Assembly: GCF_024295805.1 (NCBI RefSeq)
Contig: NZ_JANCLX010000002.1
Location: 433,666-497,665, forward strand
Direction: 5' to 3'
DNA: 64,000 nt
DNA from: Streptomyces cucumeris
GTDB taxonomy: Bacteria > Actinomycetota > Actinomycetes > Streptomycetales > Streptomycetaceae
Below are positions 29,478-39,200 of the stretch, one piece after another. The translations under genes were made by a program, and so were the position numbers. Under the pieces are notes generated by a model. The model had not been told where the DNA came from. It did not search any database and saw only the letters and a program-made list of their open reading frames with translations. The first letter of the stretch is position 1; the number at the start of each line of letters is the position of its first letter.

Positions 29478-29795
29478 GTGTCTCCACGCCGCAACCGCCC
29501 GAGAGGCGGCGAGCAGCCCGTCGGCCGCGACGGTGCCGACCGCTTCGGACTCGAGCGCACCGAGGACTGGCAGGGCGAGGAGTGGGTGGTGCGGCAGATC
29601 AGCGGGGGCGCCGCCACCAAGCACTATCGCTGCCCGGGGTGTGACCAGGGGATCCCGCCGGGGGTGCCGCATGTGGTCGCCTGGCAGCAGCATTCGGGGG
29701 CCGATGACCGCCGCCACTGGCACAAGGCCTGCTGGAACGCGCGGGACCGCCGGAGCGCGAAGCTCCAGCGGTCCCGTAACGCGCCGAAGTACTGA
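29478..29795 (+). CDS. Small zinc-finger-like protein, unknown function
   Basis: 105 residues, rich in Arg and Trp. YRCPGCDQGIPPGVPHVVAW followed by RRHWHKACW suggests one zinc site built from CxxC and a later H/C pair (treble-clef or HNH-like without obvious nuclease residues). Homologues in Streptomyces are often labelled ATP/GTP-binding protein, but no P-loop is present. GTG start. A nucleic-acid-binding role is a guess. Confidence 0.7.
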   Translation: MSPRRNRPRGGEQPVGRDGADRFGLERTEDWQGEEWVVRQISGGAATKHYRCPGCDQGIPPGVPHVVAWQQHSGADDRRHWHKACWNARDRRSAKLQRSRNAPKY

Positions 29796-29818
29796 GGGCC
29801 GCGGGGCAGGCGGCCGGA

Positions 29819-29841
29819 GCGGGATGTCTCAGACGTCCCGC
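29819..29841. terminator. Convergent hairpin
   Basis: GCGGGA and GTC on the left pair with GAC and TCCCGC on the right, with one T-G opposition. The element overlaps the stop codon of the minus-strand permease and lies 24 bases after the plus-strand stop. Confidence 0.6.
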
Positions 29842-30860
29842 TTCTCCAGCAGCACGTAGGCGCCGATCAGCGCCGCGCCGGTGACCCCGGCCAGTACGCC
29901 GAGCTGCGACCAGCCGCTGCCCAGTTCGTCGGAGAGCTGGAACAGCGACGCCAGCGCGTTGGGCGAGGAGTACTTCTGCATGGTCTCGCCGAGGTCCTGG
30001 AGGCTCTCGGACATCATCAGGAACGCCGGGAGGATCGCCGGCAGCAGCACCACACCGAGCATCGCGGTGATGGCGCCCGCGGAGTGCCGCAGCATGGAGC
30101 CGACGGCCATGGAGAGCAGCCCGAGCAGCGACATGTAGAGCCCGGCCCCGATGGTGGCGCCGACCATCTGGTCACCGGTGGGCTCCATGACACCCGGACC
30201 GCTGTGCATCCCCGATCCGGCGAACGCCACCAGGGCCAGTGCCGCGGTCGTGGTGATGAACGAGAGGGTGAAGAAGACCATCGCCTTGGCGGCCAGCACG
30301 CGCCCGCGCTGCGGGCAGGCCGTGACCGTGGTGCGGATCATGCCGGTGCCGTACTCGGAGGAGACCACCAGCACGCCCAGGGTGACGAGGCAGAGCTGAC
30401 CCAGCAGGGTGCCGAAGAAGCCGGGCAGGGTCGGGGGAGCGTTGGTGTACTCGTCGTCGCTGGTGCCCGCGGAGACCAGCAGTCCGATCCCGACCACCAG
30501 CGCGACCATCACGCTCAGCGTCCAGATCGTCGACCGCACCGACTTGATCTTGGTCCACTCGGAGGCGAGGGCGTGTCCGAGGTGGGTGCCGCGGACCGGG
30601 ATCGGCGAGGTGTAGCCGCCCACGGCGGCGTACGGCTGGGACGGGTTGGCCCCGGCGGGCGGCGGCGTCGGCTGCGGCATCTGCTGCGGGACGGGCTGCT
30701 GCTGCGGCGCCGCGGGGGCGGCCATCTGCGGGTACGGGTGCCCCGGCTGCGGCGGCATCTGCTGCTGCGGTGCCTGCGGGGCGCCGTGCGGCACCGGCGG
30801 GGTGTGCGGGGGCGTATGCGGCGGGACGGGCGCCGACGGGGGCTGGTACGGGGTCGTCAT
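29829..30860 (-). CDS. ABC-2 transporter permease with Pro/Gln-rich N-terminal extension
   Basis: 343 residues. The first 85 are almost entirely Pro, Gln, His and Ala and are probably disordered in the cytoplasm. Then comes a six-helix ABC-2 permease beginning LASEWTKIKSVRSTIWTL and containing VSSEYGTGMIRTTVTACPQR. That signature also occurs in the paralogue at 33221. Its ATG overlaps the stop of the ATPase gene by 4 bases. The substrate is unknown; related systems export antibiotics or help cell-envelope processes. Confidence 0.88.
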   Translation of the reverse strand: MTTPYQPPSAPVPPHTPPHTPPVPHGAPQAPQQQMPPQPGHPYPQMAAPAAPQQQPVPQQMPQPTPPPAGANPSQPYAAVGGYTSPIPVRGTHLGHALASEWTKIKSVRSTIWTLSVMVALVVGIGLLVSAGTSDDEYTNAPPTLPGFFGTLLGQLCLVTLGVLVVSSEYGTGMIRTTVTACPQRGRVLAAKAMVFFTLSFITTTAALALVAFAGSGMHSGPGVMEPTGDQMVGATIGAGLYMSLLGLLSMAVGSMLRHSAGAITAMLGVVLLPAILPAFLMMSESLQDLGETMQKYSSPNALASLFQLSDELGSGWSQLGVLAGVTGAALIGAYVLLEKRDV

Positions 30861-32083
30861 CGGGCGTCCTCGCTGTCGCGCTTGGTCATGTCGGGAGCCG
30901 AGGCAGGGGGAGCGGCCGGTGCGGCCGGCGGGGCGGCGGGCGGCGCCGCGGGCGCGGCCGCCGGTGCGTGGCCCTGCGACTGACCGTAGGGCGCCGGTGC
31001 GTGGCCCTGCGGGGCGGCGGGCGGCTCGGCGTATCCCGGCAGCACGGTGCCGGGCGGGAAGCCGCCGGGGCCCATGGGCTGGCCGGGCGCCCCCGGGGCG
31101 TAGCCGTACGCACCGCCCTGCGGCGGCATACCGGGGGCCGGCTCCATCAGCCCGGCACGCTGGTCTGCGGTGGAGCGGTAGTCCACCGCGCCGGAGGTCA
31201 TCCGCATGTACGCCTCCTCCAGCGATGCCTGGTGCGGCGACAGCTCCCAGAGGCGGACATCGGCGCCGTGCGCCAGATCGCTGATCCGCGGCAGCGGCAG
31301 TCCGGTCACCCGCAGGGCGCCGTCCTGCTCGGGCAGCACCTGGCCGCCCGCCTCGCTCAGGGCGGAGGTGAGCTTCTCGCGCTGCTCGGGCTCGCCCTCG
31401 GGGGTGCGGACGCGGGCGAAGTCCGCGGAGTTGTACGAGATGAAGTCCCGGACGCTCATATCGGCGAGCAGCTGGCCGCGCCCGATGACGATCAGGTGGT
31501 CCGCGGTGAGCGCCATCTCGCTCATGAGGTGGCTGGAGACGAAGACGGTGCGGCCCTCGGAGGCGAGCTGCTTCATCAGGTTGCGGACCCACAGGATGCC
31601 CTCGGGGTCCAGACCGTTGACCGGCTCGTCGAAGAGCAGCACCTGCGGGTCGCCGAGCAGGGCGGCGGCGATGCCCAGGCGCTGGCCCATACCGAGCGAA
31701 AAGCCCTTGGACCGCTTGCCGGCGACGCTCTGGAGGCCGACCACGCCCAGGACCTCGTCCACCCGGCGGGCCGGGATACCCGACAGCTGGGCCAGGCACA
31801 TCAGATGCTGGCGCGCGCTGCGGCCCCCGTGCACGGCCTTGGCGTCGAGCAGGGCACCCACCTGACGCGGTGCGTTGGGGAGGCGGCGGAACGGGTAGCC
31901 ACCCACGGTGACCTGCCCGGCGGTGGGCTCGTCGAGCCCCAGGATCATGCGCATCGTCGTCGACTTGCCGGATCCGTTGGGTCCCAGGAAGCCGGTGACG
32001 GCACCGGGCCTCACCTGGAACGACAGGTTGTACACGGCCGTCTTGGCGCCGTAGCGCTTCGTCAGGCCGACTGCCTCGATCAT
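30857..32083 (-). CDS. ABC transporter ATP-binding protein with Ala/Pro-rich C-terminal tail
   Basis: 408 residues. The ABC domain holds Walker A GPNGSGKSTTMRMIL, the signature FSLGMGQRLGIAAALL and Walker B VLLFDEPVNGLDPEG. A tail of about 110 residues, rich in Ala, Pro, Gly and Gln with GYAPGAPGQPMG-like repeats, follows the usual end. ATG 32083 gives the standard MIEAVGLTKRYG start. Both partners of this transporter carry low-complexity extensions that the paralogous pair at 33221-34965 lacks. Confidence 0.9.
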   Translation of the reverse strand: MIEAVGLTKRYGAKTAVYNLSFQVRPGAVTGFLGPNGSGKSTTMRMILGLDEPTAGQVTVGGYPFRRLPNAPRQVGALLDAKAVHGGRSARQHLMCLAQLSGIPARRVDEVLGVVGLQSVAGKRSKGFSLGMGQRLGIAAALLGDPQVLLFDEPVNGLDPEGILWVRNLMKQLASEGRTVFVSSHLMSEMALTADHLIVIGRGQLLADMSVRDFISYNSADFARVRTPEGEPEQREKLTSALSEAGGQVLPEQDGALRVTGLPLPRISDLAHGADVRLWELSPHQASLEEAYMRMTSGAVDYRSTADQRAGLMEPAPGMPPQGGAYGYAPGAPGQPMGPGGFPPGTVLPGYAEPPAAPQGHAPAPYGQSQGHAPAAAPAAPPAAPPAAPAAPPASAPDMTKRDSEDAR

Positions 32084-32163
32084 TCTCCGCCCCTCGTGCA
32101 AATGGGTCCGGGGCGCGAGCCCCCGTGAGGGTTAGGAGGATAGCGGTGGGTTGACGGTTCCCC

Positions 32164-33051
32164 TCACCGGAGGAATGAGAGCGCATCGTAATCACAGGCC
32201 CCGGGCGGCCCCTCGGCACCGTCCCCGGCCTCCCCGGCACCGCCCCCGAGCCCCGCCTGCGGCAGCGCCCAGCCCTCGTCCCGGAAGGCCCGGGTGCCCG
32301 CCTCCCGCACCGCGGGGTCGGCGCTCGCCCGCCGGACCCAGGAGCGCGGATCGGGGCCGAGCAGGGTGCGCAGCCGGTCCGAGGCGGCCAGCAGGTGGGT
32401 CAGCAGCGCGCTCTGGTCGCCGCCGCCGGGCAGCGGCGACGTGCCGTCCGGGTCCCGCAGCACCCCGCGCACCCCGGTGTAGAGGTAGGCGCCGCCCAGC
32501 CGTTCACCGGACGGCAGCACCATCGGGAAGTCCGCGCCGGGCAGCAGCACCCGCCGGTAGTTGGGGTACTCGGTGGCGTCCACGGCCGCGAGCTGACCGG
32601 CGTCCAGCCAGCTCACCACCAGCGCGGTGCGCTGCCGCGGCGCGGTGAACGGCGCGGAGGCGACGTAACCGTGGCGCCCGATGTGCGCGGAAGCGCCGAC
32701 CGCGATCCCGGTGATGTCCACCGGGACCATCGGCACGGCGTACCGGTCGTCCAGCCGGGAGAGCTTGTGATGCAGCTGGGAGGGGGAGGCGTTGGAGCCG
32801 ACCGCGACGACCGGGGTGCGCGCACCGGCCGCCGGCGCCCCGAGCCGGGCCAGCGCGGTGTCCAGCGGTACCCGGTGTCCGTCCGGGCCGGGGACCGGCC
32901 AGCGGCCCAGCCGTCCCTCCGCGGGCTCCAGCGGCCACAGCTCACCACCGGTGAGCAGGGCGGGCGAGGTGACGGGACGGCCGGGGTAGCACAGCGGCTG
33001 CCGGGCGGGCACGTCGGCGAAGCCCAGGGCGGCGAGACTGCGGTCGGTCAC
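32164..33051 (-). CDS. Conserved hypothetical protein
   Basis: 295 residues, soluble, no recognised enzyme motif. The middle part is well structured: VVAVGSNASPSQLHHKLSRL, then VDITGIAVGASAHIGRHGYVASAP and GERLGGAYLYTGVRGVL. The VGSNASP element resembles the start of gamma-glutamylcyclotransferase-like folds, but this is only a faint likeness. GTG 33051 begins VTDRSLAALGFADVP. It is transcribed ahead of the ABC module, 80 bases away. Function unknown. Confidence 0.75.
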   Translation of the reverse strand: MTDRSLAALGFADVPARQPLCYPGRPVTSPALLTGGELWPLEPAEGRLGRWPVPGPDGHRVPLDTALARLGAPAAGARTPVVAVGSNASPSQLHHKLSRLDDRYAVPMVPVDITGIAVGASAHIGRHGYVASAPFTAPRQRTALVVSWLDAGQLAAVDATEYPNYRRVLLPGADFPMVLPSGERLGGAYLYTGVRGVLRDPDGTSPLPGGGDQSALLTHLLAASDRLRTLLGPDPRSWVRRASADPAVREAGTRAFRDEGWALPQAGLGGGAGEAGDGAEGPPGACDYDALSFLR

Positions 33052-33220
33052 ACCCGCGAGCGTACGCGCCGGGCGCTGATCGCGGTCCCCCGCGCGGGGT
33101 TCCGTATGCGGTGCCGGACCGTGCCGCGGGCTTCCGCAGGCCGGACGACGGCGCCGTCGTGCACACACCCTCGCGCCGTCGGACGAACGACCGCATTTCG
33201 CGGCACGTTCCGCGGAGTGC

Positions 33221-33991
33221 TCAGGCGTCGCGGCGCTTGAGCAGGACGTAGCCCGTCATCAGGGCGGCCGCCACCCACAGGCACATGATGCCGAAGCCGC
33301 CCCACGGGCCGTACGGGGCGCCGTCGCCGTCCGGGACCACCCGCATGATGTGCTGGCCCGCCTGGTCCGGCAGATACGCGCCGAACTTCCGTGTCACTTC
33401 CACGTTGGCCAGGATGTTCGAGATCAGGAAGAAGAACGGCATCAGCACGCCCAGGGACAGCAGCGGGCTGCGCAGCATCACCGCGACGGCCATCGAGAAC
33501 ACGGTGATGAGCGTCATGTAGAGCCCGCCGCCGAGCACCGCCCGCAGCACCCCCGGGTCGCCCAGCGCGGCCCGGTACTGGCCCAGCAGGGTCTGGCCGG
33601 TGGCGAAGGCGGCGAAGCTGGTGAGCATGCCCACCGCGAGGGCGAGCAGCGCCGCCACGGTGAGCTTGGCGGTGAACAGCACCCCGCGGCGCGGAACGGC
33701 CGCGAGCGAGGTGCGGATCATTCCGGTGGCGTACTCGCCGGAGACCACCAGCACCCCGAAGACGATCATCGCGAGCTGACCGAGTCCGGTGCCCGCGAAA
33801 CTCACGAAGGTCGGGTCGAAGACCTGTTTGTCATGGGGCGACAGACGGGTGAAGTCATGCCGGACCAGCGCGCTGATGAGCGCTCCGAGCGCGATCGTGA
33901 CCAGCGCGGCCACACCCAGCGTCCACACCGTCGAGCGCACCGAACGGATCTTGGTCCATTCGGAGCGCAGCACCCGGCTCGGCACCGCCAT
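33221..33991 (-). CDS. ABC-2 transporter permease
   Basis: 256 residues with six hydrophobic helices. RSEWTKIRSVRSTVWTLGV and VVSGEYATGMIRTSLAAVPRRG match the paralogous permease at 29829 closely, as does the ending VLLKRRDA versus VLLEKRDV. It lacks the Pro/Gln-rich extension. It lies 2 bases after the stop of its ATPase gene. Confidence 0.9.
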   Translation of the reverse strand: MAVPSRVLRSEWTKIRSVRSTVWTLGVAALVTIALGALISALVRHDFTRLSPHDKQVFDPTFVSFAGTGLGQLAMIVFGVLVVSGEYATGMIRTSLAAVPRRGVLFTAKLTVAALLALAVGMLTSFAAFATGQTLLGQYRAALGDPGVLRAVLGGGLYMTLITVFSMAVAVMLRSPLLSLGVLMPFFFLISNILANVEVTRKFGAYLPDQAGQHIMRVVPDGDGAPYGPWGGFGIMCLWVAAALMTGYVLLKRRDA

Positions 33992-33993
33992 CG

Positions 33994-34965
33994 TCAGGAC
34001 TCCTTCCCGGACCGCCAGTCGGCGCCCCAGACGGCGGCCGGGGCGGGCTCATCGGCCCCCGCGGGATGTGCGTGGTACTCCACCGATCCGGCCGTGAGCC
34101 GCATGAACGCCTCCTCCAGGGACGCCTGCTGCCGGCTCAGCTCATGCAGGACCAGCCGGTGGTCCGCCATGAGCTGGCCCAGCCGCACCGGATCGCCGCC
34201 GTCCACCTCGACCGAGCCGTCGGAGCCGGGGACCGCGGTGAATCCGCCCGCGGCCAGGACATCGCGCAGTCGCTGCTGTTCGGGGGAGCGCAGCCGCACA
34301 TAGGAACGTGAATGTTCGGTGATGAAATCCGGCATCGAGGTGTCGGCGAGAAGTCGTCCCTGACCGATGACCACCAAATGGTCGGCAGTGAGTGCCATTT
34401 CGCTCATCAGATGACTTGAGACGAACACGGTCCGTCCCTGACCCGCCAGATCACGCATCAGATTCCGGATCCAGTGGATGCCCTCCGGATCGAGTCCGTT
34501 GACCGGCTCGTCGAACATCAGAATGGATGGATCACCCAGCATCGCGGCGGCGATTCCCAGCCGCTGACTCATTCCCAGGGAAAAACCCTTGGAGCGTTTG
34601 CGGGCGACCGAACCGAGACCGACCAGGTCCAGCACCTCATGGACCCGGGAGTCCGCCACCCCGTTGCTCTGGGCCAGGCACAGCAGGTGGTGGAAGGCGC
34701 TGCGGCCGCCGTGCACCGCCTTGGCGTCGAGGAGGGCGCCCACGTGCCGCAGCGGGTCCGTCAGCCGCTCGTACGGCTGCCCGCCGATCCGGACCCGGCC
34801 GGACGTCGGGTGGTCGAGACCGAGCACCATCCGCATGGTGGTGGACTTGCCCGCCCCGTTGGGACCGAGGAAGCCGGTGACCACACCCGGCCGTACGGTG
34901 AAAGAGAGGCCGTCCACGGCCAGCGTGTCACCGTAGGCCTTGGTCAGCCCCTCGATCTCGATCAT
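33994..34965 (-). CDS. ABC transporter ATP-binding protein
   Basis: 323 residues. Walker A GPNGAGKSTTMRMVLGLD, signature FSLGMSQRLGIAAAML, Walker B ILMFDEPVNGLDPEG. It is paralogous to the ATPase at 30857 along its whole ABC domain, including the shared C-terminal ELSRQQASLEEAFMRLTAGSVEYH. The middle of the gene (about 34300-34620) uses more A/T-ending codons than its neighbours. The pair 33221/33994 and the pair 29829/30857 probably came from one duplication. Confidence 0.92.
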   Translation of the reverse strand: MIEIEGLTKAYGDTLAVDGLSFTVRPGVVTGFLGPNGAGKSTTMRMVLGLDHPTSGRVRIGGQPYERLTDPLRHVGALLDAKAVHGGRSAFHHLLCLAQSNGVADSRVHEVLDLVGLGSVARKRSKGFSLGMSQRLGIAAAMLGDPSILMFDEPVNGLDPEGIHWIRNLMRDLAGQGRTVFVSSHLMSEMALTADHLVVIGQGRLLADTSMPDFITEHSRSYVRLRSPEQQRLRDVLAAGGFTAVPGSDGSVEVDGGDPVRLGQLMADHRLVLHELSRQQASLEEAFMRLTAGSVEYHAHPAGADEPAPAAVWGADWRSGKES

Positions 34966-35040
34966 GCGGCCACGCTAAGCGGGGCCCGTCACCCCCGCCA
35001 CCGGGCCGCCGCCCGCCGGAGTACCGGCCGCGGACGCGCG

Positions 35041-35075
35041 CCTGCCCCGCGCCGCACGGTGCGGCACGGGGCAGG
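35041..35075 (-). terminator. Terminator downstream of filP
   Basis: Nearly perfect long hairpin: CCTGCCCCG and GCCGCAC on the left pair with GTGCGGC and CGGGGCAGG on the right, with a single-base apex and one mismatch. It lies 24 bases beyond the filP stop and separates filP from the ABC genes. Confidence 0.8.
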
Positions 35076-35098
35076 GAGCGCTCCGGGATGACCGGGTG

Positions 35099-36034
35099 TC
35101 ACCGGGTCTGCTGGGCGGGGACGCCACGGCTGACCGCCTCGTCCTCCGGCGTACCGGCCGCGGCCACCGCGGCACCGGTCAGCGTGGCCAGCATCTCGCG
35201 GACGTTGGTCAGCTGGGCGTTGATGCTGTCGCGGCGGTTGGTGAGGGCCGCCAGCTCGCGCTCGGACTCGCTGCGGATCCGGTCCGCCTTGGCGTTGGCG
35301 TCGGCCACGATGTCCTCGGCCTGGCGCTGCGCGGTCTCCACCGTCTGGCGGGCCCGGCGCTCGGCGTCGGTGCGCAGCTTCTCGGCCTCCAGGCGGAGCT
35401 GCTCGGCGCGGTGCTCGATCTCCGCGAGCCGCTTCTCGGCCTTGGCCTGACGGGAGGCCAGGTCGCGCTCGGACTGCTCGCGGCGCTTGGCCAGGTTCGT
35501 CTCGAAGTCGGCGGCGGCCTGCGCGGCCTTGGCGCGGGTCTCCTCGAAGAGGGAGTCCGCCTCCTCGCGCTTGGACTGGGCGTCCTTCTGCGCCTCCTGG
35601 CGCAGGGTGGAGGCTTCGCCCTTCGCCTTCTCGACGATACGCGCGCCCTCGTCCTCGGCCTTCGCCTTGCGCTCGGCGGCGAACGTCTCCGCGTCGTTGC
35701 GCACCTGCTGGGCCGCCGACTCGGCGAGCTCACGGTGCTGTTCGGCGGCCCGGCGGGCCTCCTCGCGCAGATCCTTGGCCTCCTCCTCGGCGAGACGGAG
35801 GATCTTCTCGACCCGGGCGCCGAGCCCCGCGTAGGACGGCTCCGCGTCGTTGATCTGGGCCTGAGCGTTCTGCGTCTCGAGGTGCAGCTCCTCGATGCGC
35901 TTTTCCAGGGAGGTGATACGGGCCAGTGCACTGTCACGGTCGGCGACGAGCTTGGTAATGCGGTCGTCCACCTGACCGCGGTCGTATCCACGCCGCACGA
36001 GCTCGAAGCCGAAGGGGGAGGAAGTGTCGCTCAT
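35099..36034 (-). CDS. filP: Intermediate-filament-like coiled-coil protein FilP
   Basis: 311 residues, nearly all heptad coiled coil rich in Glu, Ala, Arg and Gln, with a DivIVA-like N-terminal motif FELVRRGYDRGQVDDRITKLVADRDSAL. FilP forms a cytoskeletal network near hyphal tips, recruited by DivIVA, and gives mechanical rigidity. The assignment rests on length, composition, the N-terminal motif and the adjacent scy gene, as in S. coelicolor. The C-terminus ends in a short Gly/Ala-rich tail. Confidence 0.93.
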   Translation of the reverse strand: MSDTSSPFGFELVRRGYDRGQVDDRITKLVADRDSALARITSLEKRIEELHLETQNAQAQINDAEPSYAGLGARVEKILRLAEEEAKDLREEARRAAEQHRELAESAAQQVRNDAETFAAERKAKAEDEGARIVEKAKGEASTLRQEAQKDAQSKREEADSLFEETRAKAAQAAADFETNLAKRREQSERDLASRQAKAEKRLAEIEHRAEQLRLEAEKLRTDAERRARQTVETAQRQAEDIVADANAKADRIRSESERELAALTNRRDSINAQLTNVREMLATLTGAAVAAAGTPEDEAVSRGVPAQQTR

Positions 36035-36208
36035 GGGGTTCCTGTCGAAAGAGACCGGTGAGGTGATAGAGGGAATCCTAGGGGGCCGAGCGGCGTGTCA
36101 TCGAGTCAACGTCTGTTTGATCTGGAGAATGTCCAGCCTTTTGAGTGTCGTTAAGGCCCAACGCTTGTCACTCGTCGGGATGATTCGGACACGATACGGC
36201 GTGTGGCG

Positions 36209-39200
36209 CTAGCCGTCGGAACGTTTTCCGCCCGGTCTGTTCGCACCCGCTCCCGCCGCGGTCTTGACCCCGCCGTTCTCCTTGGCGCCCGCGCCACCCG
36301 ATCCGGGTGTCTCGAAGGACTCCAACGCCTCCAGTACGTCCTGGACACGGGAGATCTCCGAGTTGATGTCCTCGCGGCGCCGCTTGAGCAACTCCAGCTC
36401 CCGCTTGCCCTCGTCGACGATCGCCGTCGCCTCGGTGGTGGCCTCGGCCCTCATCCGCTCCGCGTCCCGCGTCGCGTCGGCCTTCCGCTGCTCGGCCTCC
36501 TTCAGCAGGCCCTCGGCCTTCTTCACCGCCGCGATCCGCACCCGGCTGGCCTCGCTGTTGGCGTCCGACACCAGCGACTTGGCCTTCTCCTCGGCCTTCA
36601 TCAGCTGCGCGGTGGCCGCCGCGACCAGCTTGTCCACCCGCTCGCCGGTGGCCTTCATCTGCTCGGCGGACTCCCGGCGGGCCCGCTCGTGCAGCTCCTC
36701 CACCTCCGACTCGGTCCGGGTGCGCAGCTCCTCGGCGCGCTCGCGGATCGCGGTCGCGTCGCCCCGGGCCTCGCCCAGCATCACATCCGCGTCCGTACGG
36801 GCCTTCTCCACCAGCCCGTTGGCCTCCTCGGTGGCCGACGCGACCAGCCGGTCGGCCTCATGGCGGGCCACGCCCACCATGGTGTCCGCCTGCTCCTCGG
36901 CCGCGGTGGCCGCCCGCAGCGCGGTCTCCTGCGCCTCCGCGGTGAGCCGCTCGGCCTCCGCGGTGGACTCGGTGACCAGCCGGTCCGCCTGCTCCGCCGC
37001 GTCCGAGCGGCGCTTGTTGGCGTCCTCGCGGGCCCGGTCGACCAGCCGGTCCGCCTCGGCCTGCGCCTCGGCCCGGATCCGCTCGGCCTCCGCCGCCGCG
37101 TCGGCCCCCATCCGGTCCGCCTCGGCCCGGGTGCGCTCGGCGTGCTGCTGGGCCGAGCCGACGGTCTCCGCCGCCTCGGTGCGCAGCCGTTCGGCCTCCG
37201 CGGTGGCCTCCGCCAGCAGCCGCTCCGCCTCGCTCGCGGCCTCGCCCACCAGCCGGTCGGCCTGCGCCGCGGCCTCCGAGCGGATGTTGTTGGCGTCCCC
37301 GCGGGCCTGGGCCCGGGTGCGCGCCGCGTCCTGCTCCGCCGTGGCGCGCGCGTCCGACGCCTCGGTGCGCATCGCCTGGGAGCGGGCCGTGGCCTCGGCC
37401 ACCAGCCGCTGCGCCTCGTCGGTGGCGCCGCTCACCAGGGTGTCGGCCTGCTCCGCTGCCTCCGTGCGGGTCTTGTTGGCCGAACGGCGCGCCTCGTCGA
37501 GCGTCTCATCGGCCTCGGTGCGCAGCCGCTCGGACTCATGGGTGGCCTCGTCGAGCAGCCGGTCGGCCTGCTCGGCCGCCTCCGTACGGCGACGCCCGGC
37601 GTCCTCGCGGGCCTCGGAGGTCAGCCGCTCCGACTCGGCGATCGCCTCCGAAACCGTGCGCTCCGCCAGCGACTTGGCGGCCTCGGTCTCCTCCTGCGCC
37701 TCCTGCCGCAGCCGGGTGGCGTCCTGCGAGGCGCGCTCCCGCTCCGCGTAGGCGTCCGCGCGGACCCGGTCCGCCTCCTCCTGCGCCTCGGTACGGGTGC
37801 GCTCCGCCGCATGCTCGGCGGCCGTACGCAGCCCGGTGATCTCGGCATCGGCCTGTTCATGCAGCCCGGCGACCGCATCGCGCACCTGCTGGGCGGTCTG
37901 CTCGGCGGCGGTGACCATGTCCGACGAGCGCTGCTCGGCCTCCTCGACCAGCCGCTGCGCCTCGGTCTGCGCCTCGGCGACCCGGTTGCGGGCCGCGGTC
38001 AGCAGCTCCTCGCTCTGCTCATGCGCCCGGGTGCGCTCCTGCTGGGCCTCCTCACGGGCGTCGGTCAGCAGCTCCTCGGCCTCACGGCGGCGGCGGGCGG
38101 CCTCCTCCTGGGCCGCGGCCAGCGCCTCGGCCGCCTCCGCGCCGATCCGCTCGGCGGCGGCCGTGGCGTCGGTACGCACCCGGTCGGCCATCTCCTGGGC
38201 CTCGGTGCGCAGCCGCTCGGCCTCCGCGGCGGCCTCGCTACGCAGCCGCACCGCCACCGACTCGCCCTCGGCGCGCGCGTTCGACGCGTCGGCCGCGGCC
38301 TCCTCGCGCAGCCGGTCGGCCTCCTCCTCGGCCTGCTGGCGCAGCGCGTTCAGCCGCTCCGCGGACTCCCCGCGCTGCCGCTCGATCTCCTCGGCCGTCT
38401 CCCGGCGCAGCCGCTCGGCCTCCGTGCGCGCCTCGCTCAGCGCGTCGTCGGCGGAGCCCAGCCGCTGCTCGGCCTCCTGGTGCAGCCGGGTCAGCTCGGC
38501 CTCGGCGGTGCTCCGCCGGTCCTCCGCCGACCGCTCGGCCTCCTCGCGCAGCTCCTCGGCCGCGCGATCGGCCTCGGTACGGATCTCCTCGGCCCGCTCC
38601 TCGGCCGACGTCACCAGCTCCTCGGCCTCGCCCCGGGCCCGCTTCAGCAGCTCATCGGCCTGGCGGCGCAGCGCGTTCGCCCGCTCGATCGCCTCGGTGC
38701 GGACCCGCTCGCTCTCGCTGGTCGCGCCCGAGCGCGTCTCCTCCGCGTCCTGCTTGGCCTTGGTCAGCAGCTCCTCGGCGGTGCTGGCCGCCTCCTCGAT
38801 CTGCTGGACCGCCTCCCGGCGGGCCTCGGTGCGGATCCGCTCGCCCTCGGCCACCGCCTCGGACCGGAGCTGCTCGGCCTCGCCGCGCAGCCGCCGGGCC
38901 TCCTCCTGGAGCTCGACGGTCTTGGCGCGGTACTCCTTGGTGTCGTCCTTCGCCGCGCCCTTGAGCTCCTCGACGGTGTCCTGGGCCTCGGTGCGCAGCC
39001 GGTCCGCCTCGGACTCGGCCTCGTGCCGGATCCGTTCCGCCTCCTCGGCCGCCGCCTTGGTGGTGGCCTGCGCCTTCTCCGAGGCGCGGGTCAGCACGTC
39101 CTCGGCGCTGCGGGCCGCCTTGGCGAGCTGGGCCGCGGAGTCCTCGGCGGCGCGGGCACGGGCGTCGTCCCCGGCCTCCGAGACCATCCGGTCGGCCTCG

